A stretch of DNA of 43,037 bases from Cellvibrionaceae bacterium (lineage in GTDB: Bacteria > Pseudomonadota > Gammaproteobacteria > Pseudomonadales > Cellvibrionaceae), in assembly GCA_021151525.1 (NCBI GenBank), contig JAGKXD010000027.1, forward strand, positions 1 through 43,037, read 5' to 3'. Below the pieces are notes generated by a model, which saw only the letters and a program-made list of their open reading frames with translations, searched no databases and was not told where the DNA came from. The position numbers and the translations under genes are program-made. Shown piece after piece: positions 32,243 to 39,815 of this stretch. How positions within the stretch are numbered: the first letter of the stretch is position 1; each line of letters starts with the position of its first letter.

Positions 32243-33460
32243 ATGAACAAAAAAATATCCCTATTGCTCGCGCTCTGTGCGAGCTTTTTATTAGGCGCAC
32301 AAGCGCACGCACAAAAATTTGATGAGCTGGGCAAAACGCCGCAAATGGGTTGGAACAGTTGGAATACTTTTGCGTGTGAAATTAACGAGCAAATGATTCG
32401 CGATATGGCCGATACCATGGTGAAAACCGGTATGAAAGACGCGGGTTACAACTACATCAATATCGACGATTGCTGGCACGGAACACGCGATAAAAATGGT
32501 TTTATTCAAGCCGATAAAACTCATTTTCCTTCAGGCATTAAAGCGCTTGCCGATTATGTGCACAGCAAGGGTTTGAAAATTGGTATTTATTCGGACGCGG
32601 GTTCAAAAACCTGCGGCGGTCGCCCCGGTAGTCGAGGTCACGAATATCAAGATGCAATTACCTACGCGAGTTGGGGCATTGATTACGTGAAGTACGATTG
32701 GTGCGATACCAAAGACATAAATCCAAAAGCCGCTTACACCACTATGCGCGATGCGATTAAAAGTGCAGGCCGCCCAATGTTGTTTAGCATTTGCGAGTGG
32801 GGCGATAACAAGCCGTGGGAGTGGGCAACCGATATCGGCCATTCATGGCGCACCACGGGTGATATAGATCCTTGCTGGAATTGCGAGCACAGCCACGGCT
32901 CATGGTCGTCATGGGGTGTGTTGCGCATTCTCGATAAACAAGAAGGTTTGCGTAAATACGCAGGCCCAGGCCACTGGAACGACATGGACATGATGGAAGT
33001 CGGCAACGGCATGAGTGAAGCTGAAGACCGTTCGCATTTTTCTCTGTGGGCGATAATGACCTCGCCGTTAATTACCGGCAACGATTTACGCAGCATGTCA
33101 GACACCACGCGTAAAATTTTAACCAACAAAGAAATGATTGCGATCAACCAAGATCCATTAGGAATTCAAGCGCTTAAGTGGATTGATGATGGCGACGTAG
33201 AAATTTTTATCAAGCCAATGGATAAAGGCGATTACGCCGTACTTTTCTTGAATCGCTCAGACAATGAAAAAACTTATGTGCATGATTGGGCGTTTAATGA
33301 AATGAAAGATGACATTAGCAAGCATCAAATTGATTTTTCAAAAGAGTCTTTTAACTTTAGAAATGTGTGGACAGGTGCAACTGGTGATACCAAAGCCAAG
33401 TTGAATTTAAGCATTCCAGCCCATGATGTGGTCGTCTTGCGGCTTACACCTAAGAAGTAA
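32243..33460 (+). CDS. aga27A: GH27 alpha-galactosidase
   Basis: A 405-residue secreted enzyme: signal peptide (LGAQAHA, cleavage near residue 23), then TPQMGWNSWNTF and INIDDCWHG of the GH27 barrel. The nucleophile is Asp152 in YVKYDWCD and the acid/base is Asp207 in SWRTTGDID. The C-terminal ~100 residues form the usual beta-sandwich. It removes alpha-1,6-galactose from galactomannan or its oligosaccharides, exposing the mannan backbone to Man5A. It follows man5A in the order of the Cellvibrio mixtus cluster, but its own leader and terminator suggest it can be transcribed alone. No LacI-type operator was seen upstream. Confidence 0.93.
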   Translation: MNKKISLLLALCASFLLGAQAHAQKFDELGKTPQMGWNSWNTFACEINEQMIRDMADTMVKTGMKDAGYNYINIDDCWHGTRDKNGFIQADKTHFPSGIKALADYVHSKGLKIGIYSDAGSKTCGGRPGSRGHEYQDAITYASWGIDYVKYDWCDTKDINPKAAYTTMRDAIKSAGRPMLFSICEWGDNKPWEWATDIGHSWRTTGDIDPCWNCEHSHGSWSSWGVLRILDKQEGLRKYAGPGHWNDMDMMEVGNGMSEAEDRSHFSLWAIMTSPLITGNDLRSMSDTTRKILTNKEMIAINQDPLGIQALKWIDDGDVEIFIKPMDKGDYAVLFLNRSDNEKTYVHDWAFNEMKDDISKHQIDFSKESFNFRNVWTGATGDTKAKLNLSIPAHDVVVLRLTPKK

Positions 33461-33471
33461 ATTGATTTCAG

Positions 33472-33502
33472 AAAAAGGCCGGTAATTCACCGGCCTTTTT
33501 CT
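33472..33502 (+). terminator. Terminator after aga27A
   Basis: AAAAAGGCCGGT and ACCGGCCTTTTT form a perfect 12-bp stem around AATTC and run into further T. It lies 12 bases after the stop codon. Confidence 0.95.
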
Positions 33503-33607
33503 TTTTGGATTGTTGCTGTTTAATATTTTAATTTCAAATATGGCAATCAGAGCCTATATTTAGCATCTAATCATTTGAATATAGATTTTAGCTGCGAGGT
33601 ATAGCTG

Positions 33608-34972
33608 ATGAAATTCCTTTTAATATCAATTGCTTTAAGTGCATTAACAGTGAATTTAGCCTATGCAGAAACGGGCGAAAAGCTCTATTTACAGCATTGC
33701 GCATCCTGTCATGGTCAAAAAATGGAAGGTGGTGTTGGCCCTAATTTGGCGGATGCTATTTGGGTAAAGGCTCAAGCTCAGCGCGAAAGTATTATGGGGT
33801 TTGTCGCTAAGGGGTCGCCTGAGGGCGGGATGCCTGCATGGAAGAACAAGTTAAATGAAAAGCAATTGGGCGAGCTAGCTGACTATATACTGATGCCGAA
33901 GTTTGAAAAAACCACCGAAAGAAATGCGGTAGATTCTTACCCGGAATTAAAACATTTTCGCTTGCCAGTCGGTTTCAAAATTTCTGTTTATACGGATCAA
34001 GTTCCCAGCGCACGCGCCATCGCGGTTACTGATTCTGGTATTGTATTTGTGGGATCGCGCACAGCAGGAAAAGTCTACGCTGTATTAGATAAAAATCATG
34101 ATGGTGTTGCTGATGAAGTCATTACCCTTGCGGAAAATCTAAATGCACCTATAGGTTTAACACTTTTAAATGGCGCGCTTTACGTGAGTGAAATGAGTCG
34201 CGTCATTCGCTTTGACGATATCGAAAAAAGTTACACTAAAAAGCCAGTATACAAAGTTGTGAAAGATGACTTTCCAAAAGATAAATGGCACGGCGAAAAA
34301 ATTATTCAAGCAAGCCCCGATGGAAAACTTTATATTCCTATTGGCGCGCCCTGTAATGTGTGCGACAAAGAAAACGAACCCTATTCAAAAATTTATCGCA
34401 TGAATCCCGATGGTTCTAATTTCGAAGTTTTCGCCAAGGGGATTCGCAACAGCGTAGGTTTTGCATTCCATTCCATCACTAAAGAGTTGTGGTTTACCGA
34501 TAATAACCGCGATGAAATGGGCGATAATATGCCATCGTGCGAATTAAACTATGCACCAAAAGCAGGTATGCATTTTGGCTTTCCCTACTGCCACAGCGGA
34601 GTTTTGCCCGATCCTGAATTTGGTAAGTTAAGATCTTGCGATGAATTTACCCCGCCCGCGGTCAACCTCGGTCCACACGTTGCGCCCTTGGGGTTAAAAT
34701 TTTACACTGGCAAAAAATTCCCCGAGCAATATCGCAACCAATTATTTATTGCGGAACATGGCTCTTGGAATCGCACGCAAAAAATTGGCTACAAAGTTTC
34801 ACTGGCAACTATCGTCAATAATAAAGTGGTTAGCACCACACCTTTTGTAGAAGGCTTTATTCAAAATGAAAAAACTATAGGCCGCCCGGTAGATGTCAAT
34901 TTTCTGTCGGACGGATCTATGTTAATTTCTGATGATAGCGGCGGACGAATTTACAGAGTGGATTATCAGTAA
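33608..34972 (+). CDS. Cytochrome c-PQQ sugar dehydrogenase fusion (sorbosone dehydrogenase-like)
   Basis: A 454-residue exported protein: signal peptide (VNLAYA, residue 20), a cytochrome c domain with CASCH at 31-35 and a distal methionine in GGMPAW near residue 77, then a six-bladed propeller of the soluble-glucose/L-sorbosone dehydrogenase type (IGLTLLNGALYVSEMSR, IRNSVGFAF, EHGSWNRT). Such fusions oxidise a sugar with PQQ and pass electrons to their own heme. GAGG 7 bases before ATG supports the start. It stands between aga27A and nudK with terminators on both sides. Substrate is unknown; an aldose released from galactomannan, such as galactose or mannose, is plausible. Confidence 0.8.
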   Translation: MKFLLISIALSALTVNLAYAETGEKLYLQHCASCHGQKMEGGVGPNLADAIWVKAQAQRESIMGFVAKGSPEGGMPAWKNKLNEKQLGELADYILMPKFEKTTERNAVDSYPELKHFRLPVGFKISVYTDQVPSARAIAVTDSGIVFVGSRTAGKVYAVLDKNHDGVADEVITLAENLNAPIGLTLLNGALYVSEMSRVIRFDDIEKSYTKKPVYKVVKDDFPKDKWHGEKIIQASPDGKLYIPIGAPCNVCDKENEPYSKIYRMNPDGSNFEVFAKGIRNSVGFAFHSITKELWFTDNNRDEMGDNMPSCELNYAPKAGMHFGFPYCHSGVLPDPEFGKLRSCDEFTPPAVNLGPHVAPLGLKFYTGKKFPEQYRNQLFIAEHGSWNRTQKIGYKVSLATIVNNKVVSTTPFVEGFIQNEKTIGRPVDVNFLSDGSMLISDDSGGRIYRVDYQ

Positions 34973-35003
34973 GCCCAAAAATTTATTTATTAAAAGATGC
35001 CAA

Positions 35004-35036
35004 TAAAAAGCCGATGTAGAATCATCGGCTTTTTTA
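35004..35036. terminator. Bidirectional terminator between the dehydrogenase and nudK
   Basis: AAAAGCCGATG and CATCGGCTTTT pair around TAGAAT, with A/T runs on both sides. It serves the plus-strand dehydrogenase gene and overlaps the last codon of the minus-strand nudK gene. Confidence 0.9.
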
Positions 35037-35615
35037 ATTAAAAATATTCAACGCAGCATACTGTAACAACATAATGGTTTTTCCATCGGCAATTTCACCG
35101 GTATTAATCATTTCTAAGGCTTGGCTAATAGGGAGTTCGAGCACATCAATATCTTCACCTTCGTCTTCCATGCCGCCGCCATCGCTTACTCTAGAGTGCG
35201 CATCATATTCGGCAACAAAGAAATACAACTTTTCTGTAACCGAGCCGGGGCTCATGTAGGCTTCAAATACTTTTCGTACTTGCGCAACGCGATAACCCGT
35301 TTCTTCCTCTACCTCCAATTTAATTCGCTCTTCCGGGCTCGCTTTATCCAAGAGGCCCGCAGGAGCTTCAATGAGCAAGTCATCTAACCCATTTACAAAC
35401 GCCGGGTAGCGAAATTGACGAACTAAAATTACGGTTTGTTGCGCGAGGTTATACAACAACATAGTCGCGCCATTGCCTCGGTCATAAGTCTCGCGGCTTT
35501 GACGTTGCCAAGAACCATCCTTGCGTAAAAAATCAAAAGTCGTTTTTTTAAGCAGGTACCAATCATCAGATAGCACTTCAACAGAATGGACGCGAATACG
35601 CTTGGATATGCTCAT
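35034..35615 (-). CDS. nudK: GDP-mannose hydrolase NudK-type Nudix enzyme
   Basis: A 193-residue Nudix protein very close in pattern to Escherichia coli NudK: YDRGNGATMLLYN, VILVRQFRYPAFVNG, a Nudix box beginning AGLLDKASPEE and ending EVEEETG, YMSPGSVTEKLYFF, and ELPISQALEMINTGEIADGK. The ATG at 35615 is preferred to the TTG five codons upstream because AGG lies at a suitable distance. The enzyme hydrolyses GDP-mannose to GMP and mannose-1-phosphate, which is also the product of the GH130 phosphorylase, so it would link nucleotide-sugar turnover with the mannan pathway. Other sugar-nucleotide substrates are possible. Confidence 0.88.
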   Translation of the reverse strand: MSISKRIRVHSVEVLSDDWYLLKKTTFDFLRKDGSWQRQSRETYDRGNGATMLLYNLAQQTVILVRQFRYPAFVNGLDDLLIEAPAGLLDKASPEERIKLEVEEETGYRVAQVRKVFEAYMSPGSVTEKLYFFVAEYDAHSRVSDGGGMEDEGEDIDVLELPISQALEMINTGEIADGKTIMLLQYAALNIFN

Positions 35616-35667
35616 ACTAAATACCTGCAAAGAGATGTTGTTTTGCGATATTGAAATTCAATATCCG

Positions 35668-36243
35668 CTATAAGTCCAGCGGGCTTTTCACTTTATCCCC
35701 TAATTCATCGAGCACATGTAAGTAAATCTCGGTTGTGCGGATATCTGTGTGTCCCATCAATGTTTGTATTTGCTTTAAATCGTATTTTGCTTGCAGCAAT
35801 CGTGTTGCAAAGGAATGGCGAAATGTATGGCAGCTAGCGTGTTTATGAATCCGAGATTCTTTCAACGCACTTTTGACGTGACTTTGTAAGCTGGTGCTAT
35901 AAATATGATGTCTACGAATGGCGTTTGCCCGTGGGTCTTTACTCAGTTCGTTAGACGGGAACATATATTGCCAACCTAACGCGTGCCCAGCATCGGGATA
36001 TTTACGTTCTAAAAGGTGAGGTAAATAAACGGCATCAACACCACGCGCAATATCCAACTCCAAAAGTTTGGCCACAACAATAACTTGATTTTGTAAATCA
36101 GTGATGAGTGACTTTGGCAAAAGTGTTGTACGATCTTTTGCTCCTTTGGCATCACGTATCACAAGATAACCCATGCCGAAATCTACATCTTTTACACGTA
36201 GCCTCAGCACCTCTGAAACGCGAGCTATTTTATGGACATACAA
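35668..36243 (-). pseudogene. 5'-truncated integron-type tyrosine integrase
   Basis: A 191-codon frame containing only the C-terminal half of an IntI-like integrase. It keeps VSEVLRLRVKDVDF, the IntI-specific insert (KYPDAGHALGWQYMFPS, RRHHI), the CHTFRHSFAT box, MGHTD and the TEIYLHV tyrosine. The N-terminal DNA-binding domain, about 130 residues in the complete paralogue at 41213-42190, is missing. Homology stops near the ARVSEV segment at about 36220, where unrelated sequence begins. The sequence differs clearly from the complete intI in this window, so it is a separate lineage rather than a recent duplicate. It is expected to be inactive. Confidence 0.8.
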
Positions 36244-36487
36244 TTCGTGTCAAATTATTGAAATGGTTAATTTACCACTGGATTTATAGTGTTTCGATAA
36301 AAGTAAAAGGTTTAAATTGACACATCTAATTTGACAATGGATAGTTGCCGGTTAAAAGAGCTTAGCTTAAATTTTTATGAAAAAATAGCCGGCAGACACC
36401 CCACTAAACTAAATAGCAGTTCAATCGAATGGTGTTTTATGTATGCCCTTAAATGATTCTTAACTTGGTTATAAGTTTAAGGGTGCA
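36244..36487. other. AT-rich scar region between integrase and helicase remnants
   Basis: No gene is seen. TGTCAAATT (36248-36256) has a perfect inverted copy AATTTGACA at 36328-36336, with a near copy AAATTGACAC at 36314. At about 36443-36484 CCCTTAAA and TTTAAGGG form another stem. These could be ends of a lost mobile element, but no transposase remains. Confidence 0.4.
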
Positions 36488-37144
36488 TCAGCATGCATTC
36501 AGCGGCAGGGAAAGTAACTCTTGCTTGAATCTTCCAGATATATTAACAGTAGATTCATATGATTTTGCTAGTGATGAGTAATCGCCTGTATTCTTCAGAT
36601 CATTATCCAACACTGATTCATAACTTGAACTGCAATCAATAGTTAAAACAACTTCGTTCCTTGAGTCATTTTCGTTATCCAGCTGAATTGCATCGCTATT
36701 GAGGTCGTTTGAAATCGACATCGTTTCTACTCTAATAGCAGTGCAATCGGGTATTTCTTGTGCGATACGGCTTGCGTACTCAATAAGATTTGGTTCTGCT
36801 GGCATAAATAGAAAGCCCTCTCCATTTACTTCGTTGCTGCTGCGTAATATTCGGCCTAAGACTTGCCTAAAATGCAGCTCTGTTTTCACTCTAGTTAAAT
36901 GACAGCATACGCGCAGCCTGGGTATATTGGTGCCCTCACTAATCATACCAACAGAAATAATCCATTTTTCGAAGTTAAACTTAAAGGTATTAATTATTTG
37001 TAGCGCGTCGTCTTCTCTATAGGTGGCCACATATGCTTTTTCACCTGTCCGACTATAAAGGATATCGGCAATTTTGTTGGCATGTTCTACCGACGCGGCA
37101 ACAATAAGGCCTCCCGCATCTGAGTGTTGCTTTCTGATAGCAGA
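36488..37144 (-). pseudogene. C-terminal fragment of a superfamily 2 helicase
   Basis: The frame is open from 37144 to 36488. It shows helicase C-terminal motifs: GGLIVAASVEHANKIADIL, then ISEGTNIPRL (motif V) and RQVLGRILR (motif VI). No start codon precedes the first homologous residues, and a TGA lies in frame at 37145-37147, so the ATPase half has been lost. The first usable start, GTG 37030, would miss part of the homologous domain. The downstream 80 residues are not recognised. Such helicases are common in restriction or defence systems, but too little remains to say which. Confidence 0.65.
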
Positions 37145-37286
37145 TCATTTATTTAGTGAATTGCGTGATCTTGATAAATCATTTCCAGATATATCCAATC
37201 AAACTGGCGCAGAGGTTTTGACGATTGTTACAAATAGGTTGGCAGAAATACTCAGTAGTGGAAAACCTCTTTTCAAAGTCCTCTGA
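37130..37286 (+). pseudogene. Possible C-terminal fragment of an unknown gene
   Basis: On the plus strand a frame ending at 37286 encodes HLFSELRDLDKSF, then NQTGAEVLTIVTNRLAEI and GKPLFKVL, with the composition of a real protein. Its upstream part (before about 37130) is only the antisense of the helicase remnant. It may be the tail of another gene joined here by a deletion. I do not recognise the family. Confidence 0.25.
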
Positions 37287-37381
37287 GCAATATTTACTTG
37301 ACTGCCGTCCATTTTGGTTGTGTTTCTAATGGCACCTTTTATTTTGCTCTTGTTTCTTTTACCTTTAATCAATATCTAGCT

Positions 37382-38020
37382 ATGAAAGCAAAAAGAGAAA
37401 TCAATATCGTTATTTTAGATCTTTTTGGTACTCTAATTAAGTTTGGTGTGCAGCACCACCCGTTCAGACAACTTCTTAAATGGGCTCGCGAAAATGGCCG
37501 GCAAGTTCTGCCTGATGACGCACGTACAATCATGACAATTAACGGTGGTGTTGATGCTATTAGCCACAGACTAGGCATCAACCCTCCGCGTGAATTGGTA
37601 CAAAAAATCGAAGCGCAAATCGAGGATGAACTGTCTAGCCTTTCTCTATTTGATGATGTCGTTTCAACGCTTAACGCCTTGCAATCTCGCGGCATAAAAA
37701 TCGGGCTTTGCTCGAACCTAGCACAACCTTATGGCGCGGTCATCGACAAGTTGTTAAGTGGAGTCGATCTAGAACGATTTCTTAGTTACGAGTTGGGTGC
37801 CATCAAACCCGAAGCTCAAATATACGATTCGATTTTAAGTCGCTATAGCTGCGAGCCCGATGAGTGTCTATTTATCGGCGATACATTTGAAGCTGATTAT
37901 GCGGGCCCAATCGCGGTAGGTATGAAGGCCTTGCATCTAGCGCGAAGTGTTGCAACACAGGCACATCAAATTAGCTCAATGATTGATATGTTGGCGTATT
38001 TGGATGAAGGTCATCGATGA
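37382..38020 (+). CDS. HAD-superfamily hydrolase
   Basis: A 212-residue cytosolic HAD-type phosphatase-like protein. Motif I is DLFGTL near residue 12, motif II LCSNLA near 106, motif III lysine in GAIKPEAQIYD near 140, and motif IV FIGDTFEADYAGP near 165, with a helical cap between I and II. The frame is open further upstream, but ATG 37382 starts directly at the typical N-terminus (INIVILDLFG); no strong ribosome site is seen. Its stop overlaps the start of a HigA-like gene (ATGA), so the two are translationally coupled. Substrate unknown. Confidence 0.85.
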   Translation: MKAKREINIVILDLFGTLIKFGVQHHPFRQLLKWARENGRQVLPDDARTIMTINGGVDAISHRLGINPPRELVQKIEAQIEDELSSLSLFDDVVSTLNALQSRGIKIGLCSNLAQPYGAVIDKLLSGVDLERFLSYELGAIKPEAQIYDSILSRYSCEPDECLFIGDTFEADYAGPIAVGMKALHLARSVATQAHQISSMIDMLAYLDEGHR

Positions 38021-38262
38021 AACAACATAATCCACCACATCCAGGCAAGCTCATAGCTCGGGTTTTTATCGAACCACTGCAACTTTTTAAAGAGGATTTA
38101 GCCAATAAGCTAGGTGTTCCGTTGGAATTGCTTAATCAGTTAATGCAGGCGAAGTTAAGTGTTGATGAAGAGTGGACAGATCGACTATCAAAAGCATTAG
38201 GGCGTTCGCCTGAAAGTTGGCTTTTGATGCAACAAAATTACGATAGCTTCAACCGCTCATAA
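38017..38262 (+). CDS. HigA-like helix-turn-helix protein
   Basis: An 81-residue protein. HPGKLIARVFIEPLQL, then DLANKLGVPLELLNQLMQAK and LSKALGRSPESWL match the HigA/VapI-type Xre antitoxin pattern. No HigB-like RelE toxin is nearby; the coupled upstream partner is the HAD hydrolase (4-base overlap). It could be an orphan antitoxin-like regulator of that gene, or half of a non-standard toxin-antitoxin pair. Its 3' end overlaps the end of the convergent phosphatase gene by 25 bases. Confidence 0.8.
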   Translation: MKQHNPPHPGKLIARVFIEPLQLFKEDLANKLGVPLELLNQLMQAKLSVDEEWTDRLSKALGRSPESWLLMQQNYDSFNRS

Positions 38263-38795
38263 GCCATCACAAATTTTTCCTGAACCTTAGTTTCAACCGC
38301 AAACTCCCTCGCTTGGCGACACGCCGCTATAGCGTCAACAGCTGTGAACCCATGATCCATTAAAATTAATGCAGCAACAGTGCCCGTCCGCCCAAAGCCA
38401 CCTTTGCAATGAATCAGGATTTTCCCGTTCTTGGCCAGCAAGGTTTTGATTTCATGTCTGAGTGTTAGCCAATGGCTTAGCCAAGCTTCGTTTGGAGCGC
38501 ACTTGTCTGGAATAGGTAAATTGAACCACTTAAAATTTTCTTGGTAGACCGCAGGTAAGTTGCGTACTTCCAGCTCGTCATACTCAAAATCTTCTAACAA
38601 TGAAATAACTGCGGTAGCGCCCCAAGCCTTTACCGATTCAATATCAAGACTCACATCTCTATCCCATGATCCGGTCATGGCATTTGCTTGTTTTTTGCCG
38701 GGGCAAAAAGTTAGCCCAAGTTCACCATTTGATACTGAGATGGTATTAATAATTAAAGGGTGGCTTATGCTCGTTCTTGCCGTTTTTTGTTTCAT
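38238..38795 (-). CDS. Dual-specificity/tyrosine phosphatase family protein
   Basis: A 185-residue protein with the phosphatase loop HCKGGFGRTG at residues 129-138 (catalytic Cys130, Arg136) and a candidate general acid Asp97 in PIPDKC. The pattern is that of the CDKN3-like bacterial branch of dual-specificity phosphatases. GGAAG about 5 bases before the ATG supports the start. It is convergent with the HigA-like gene and overlaps it tail to tail. A role in removing phosphate from protein tyrosine or serine/threonine, or from a small molecule, is expected from the family; the target is unknown. Confidence 0.85.
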   Translation of the reverse strand: MKQKTARTSISHPLIINTISVSNGELGLTFCPGKKQANAMTGSWDRDVSLDIESVKAWGATAVISLLEDFEYDELEVRNLPAVYQENFKWFNLPIPDKCAPNEAWLSHWLTLRHEIKTLLAKNGKILIHCKGGFGRTGTVAALILMDHGFTAVDAIAACRQAREFAVETKVQEKFVMAYERLKLS

Positions 38796-38911
38796 TGCGC
38801 TTCCGATACAAATAATGAGTCAATTAGGTCTAAAGCCTTTATACATCTATGTTTCCACCCTAATTTGCGAAAATCTCTAATTTCGGTTGGAAAGTCAGCA
38901 TTGGCGAGGGT

Positions 38912-39649
38912 TTAGGCTTCTTCGCCCGCTCCAAATGACCGCAAAAAGGTATAACGGTCTCCGCCTTTCTTAGGTCGATAAAGTGCCGCAATACGACCTC
39001 GACCACTTTCAGGCAGTCCTTCACCTACCTCCTCAAGTAACTCATCAACGGGGAACTTACGACGGAAGGATTTCTTTTCCAGCTGGGCCCCCAGTAGCTC
39101 TTCATAGGTTTGCTGAAGCTGGGTTAGGGTAAAGGGCGCATTTAACACATACATCGGTAATGCCGTATAACCGGCTTTTGCGCGCAAACGCTCTCTTGCC
39201 TGCGCAATAAGGTCTGCATGATCAAAGGCCAATGTTTGTTTGAGTGCTGCATCAACTGGCCACCAACGGGCATCAACAACGGCACCTATAAATTCTGCCG
39301 TAGGTGCATAGGGAATCAGTGCCATGTATAACGACGTAACAGACCAACCTCTTGGGTCACGGTTAGGATTACCCACTGTTGTGACTTGTTCCAAATGTGG
39401 CGCTTTAACGCCGGTCTTCTCTACTAGCTTCCGTAGCGCTGTAGCGTGAAGATCCTTGTCTTGCTTTTGATTGATAAAACCACCCGGTAAAGACCAGCGT
39501 CCCTTTTGTGGAAACTCACCGCGCTCGACCATCAATACATGTAGCTTGCCATCCAATAGAGTAAAAATAGCCACATCTACTGATACCAATGGCACGTCGT
39601 AGTCATGGATGTTGTAGTGCTTTAGATACTCTTTTTCGGAGCTATGCAT
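38912..39649 (-). CDS. nrtR: NrtR-type Nudix-related regulator of NAD metabolism
   Basis: A 245-residue protein with an N-terminal Nudix domain (VDVAIFTLLDGKLHVLMVER, WSLPGGFI) and a C-terminal winged-helix domain (FRRKFPVDELLEE, then RPKKGGDRYTF). The Nudix box lacks the usual REUXEE glutamates (LRKLVEKTG), as expected for an NrtR regulator that senses ADP-ribose rather than hydrolysing it. ATG 39649 is preferred to an upstream TTG. It is divergent from the NadM-Nudix gene, and the 166-bp space holds two inverted repeats that could be its operators. It should repress NAD salvage when NAD turnover products are low. Confidence 0.88.
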   Translation of the reverse strand: MHSSEKEYLKHYNIHDYDVPLVSVDVAIFTLLDGKLHVLMVERGEFPQKGRWSLPGGFINQKQDKDLHATALRKLVEKTGVKAPHLEQVTTVGNPNRDPRGWSVTSLYMALIPYAPTAEFIGAVVDARWWPVDAALKQTLAFDHADLIAQARERLRAKAGYTALPMYVLNAPFTLTQLQQTYEELLGAQLEKKSFRRKFPVDELLEEVGEGLPESGRGRIAALYRPKKGGDRYTFLRSFGAGEEA

Positions 39650-39688
39650 AGGAATTGTGACTCTCAAAAAGAAAGATTTAAAATAACT

Positions 39689-39704
39689 TGCCAATTAAGT
39701 GGCA
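39689..39704. promoter_or_regulatory. Candidate NrtR operator, site 1
   Basis: TGCCAATTAAGTGGCA: inverted TGCCA/TGGCA arms separated by 6 bases, 40 bases before the nrtR start. Assigned by position between nrtR and its likely target; the motif is not from a recalled consensus. Confidence 0.4.
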
Positions 39705-39766
39705 TTTAGCCAATAATAATCTCGGTCAGTACATATAGCAAGTTAATTGCAGTGCTGGTCATTAAT

Positions 39767-39789
39767 AGTGGCGAGATAGACTTGCCACT
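39767..39789. promoter_or_regulatory. Candidate NrtR operator, site 2
   Basis: AGTGGC and GCCACT are perfect inverted arms with an 11-base spacer, ending 26 bases before the nadM start. The arms share GTGGC/GCCAC with site 1. Confidence 0.4.
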
Positions 39790-39815
39790 TTCACCATCAG
39801 CAAGGGTCTTGCGAT

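Noticed and set aside
36248..36336. Terminal inverted repeats of an insertion sequence
   Set aside because: The 9-bp arms enclose only about 70 bases with no transposase and no target duplication that I could see.
38017..38262. Standard HigBA toxin-antitoxin pair
   Set aside because: No RelE/HigB-like toxin frame is adjacent on either side; the coupled gene is a HAD hydrolase.
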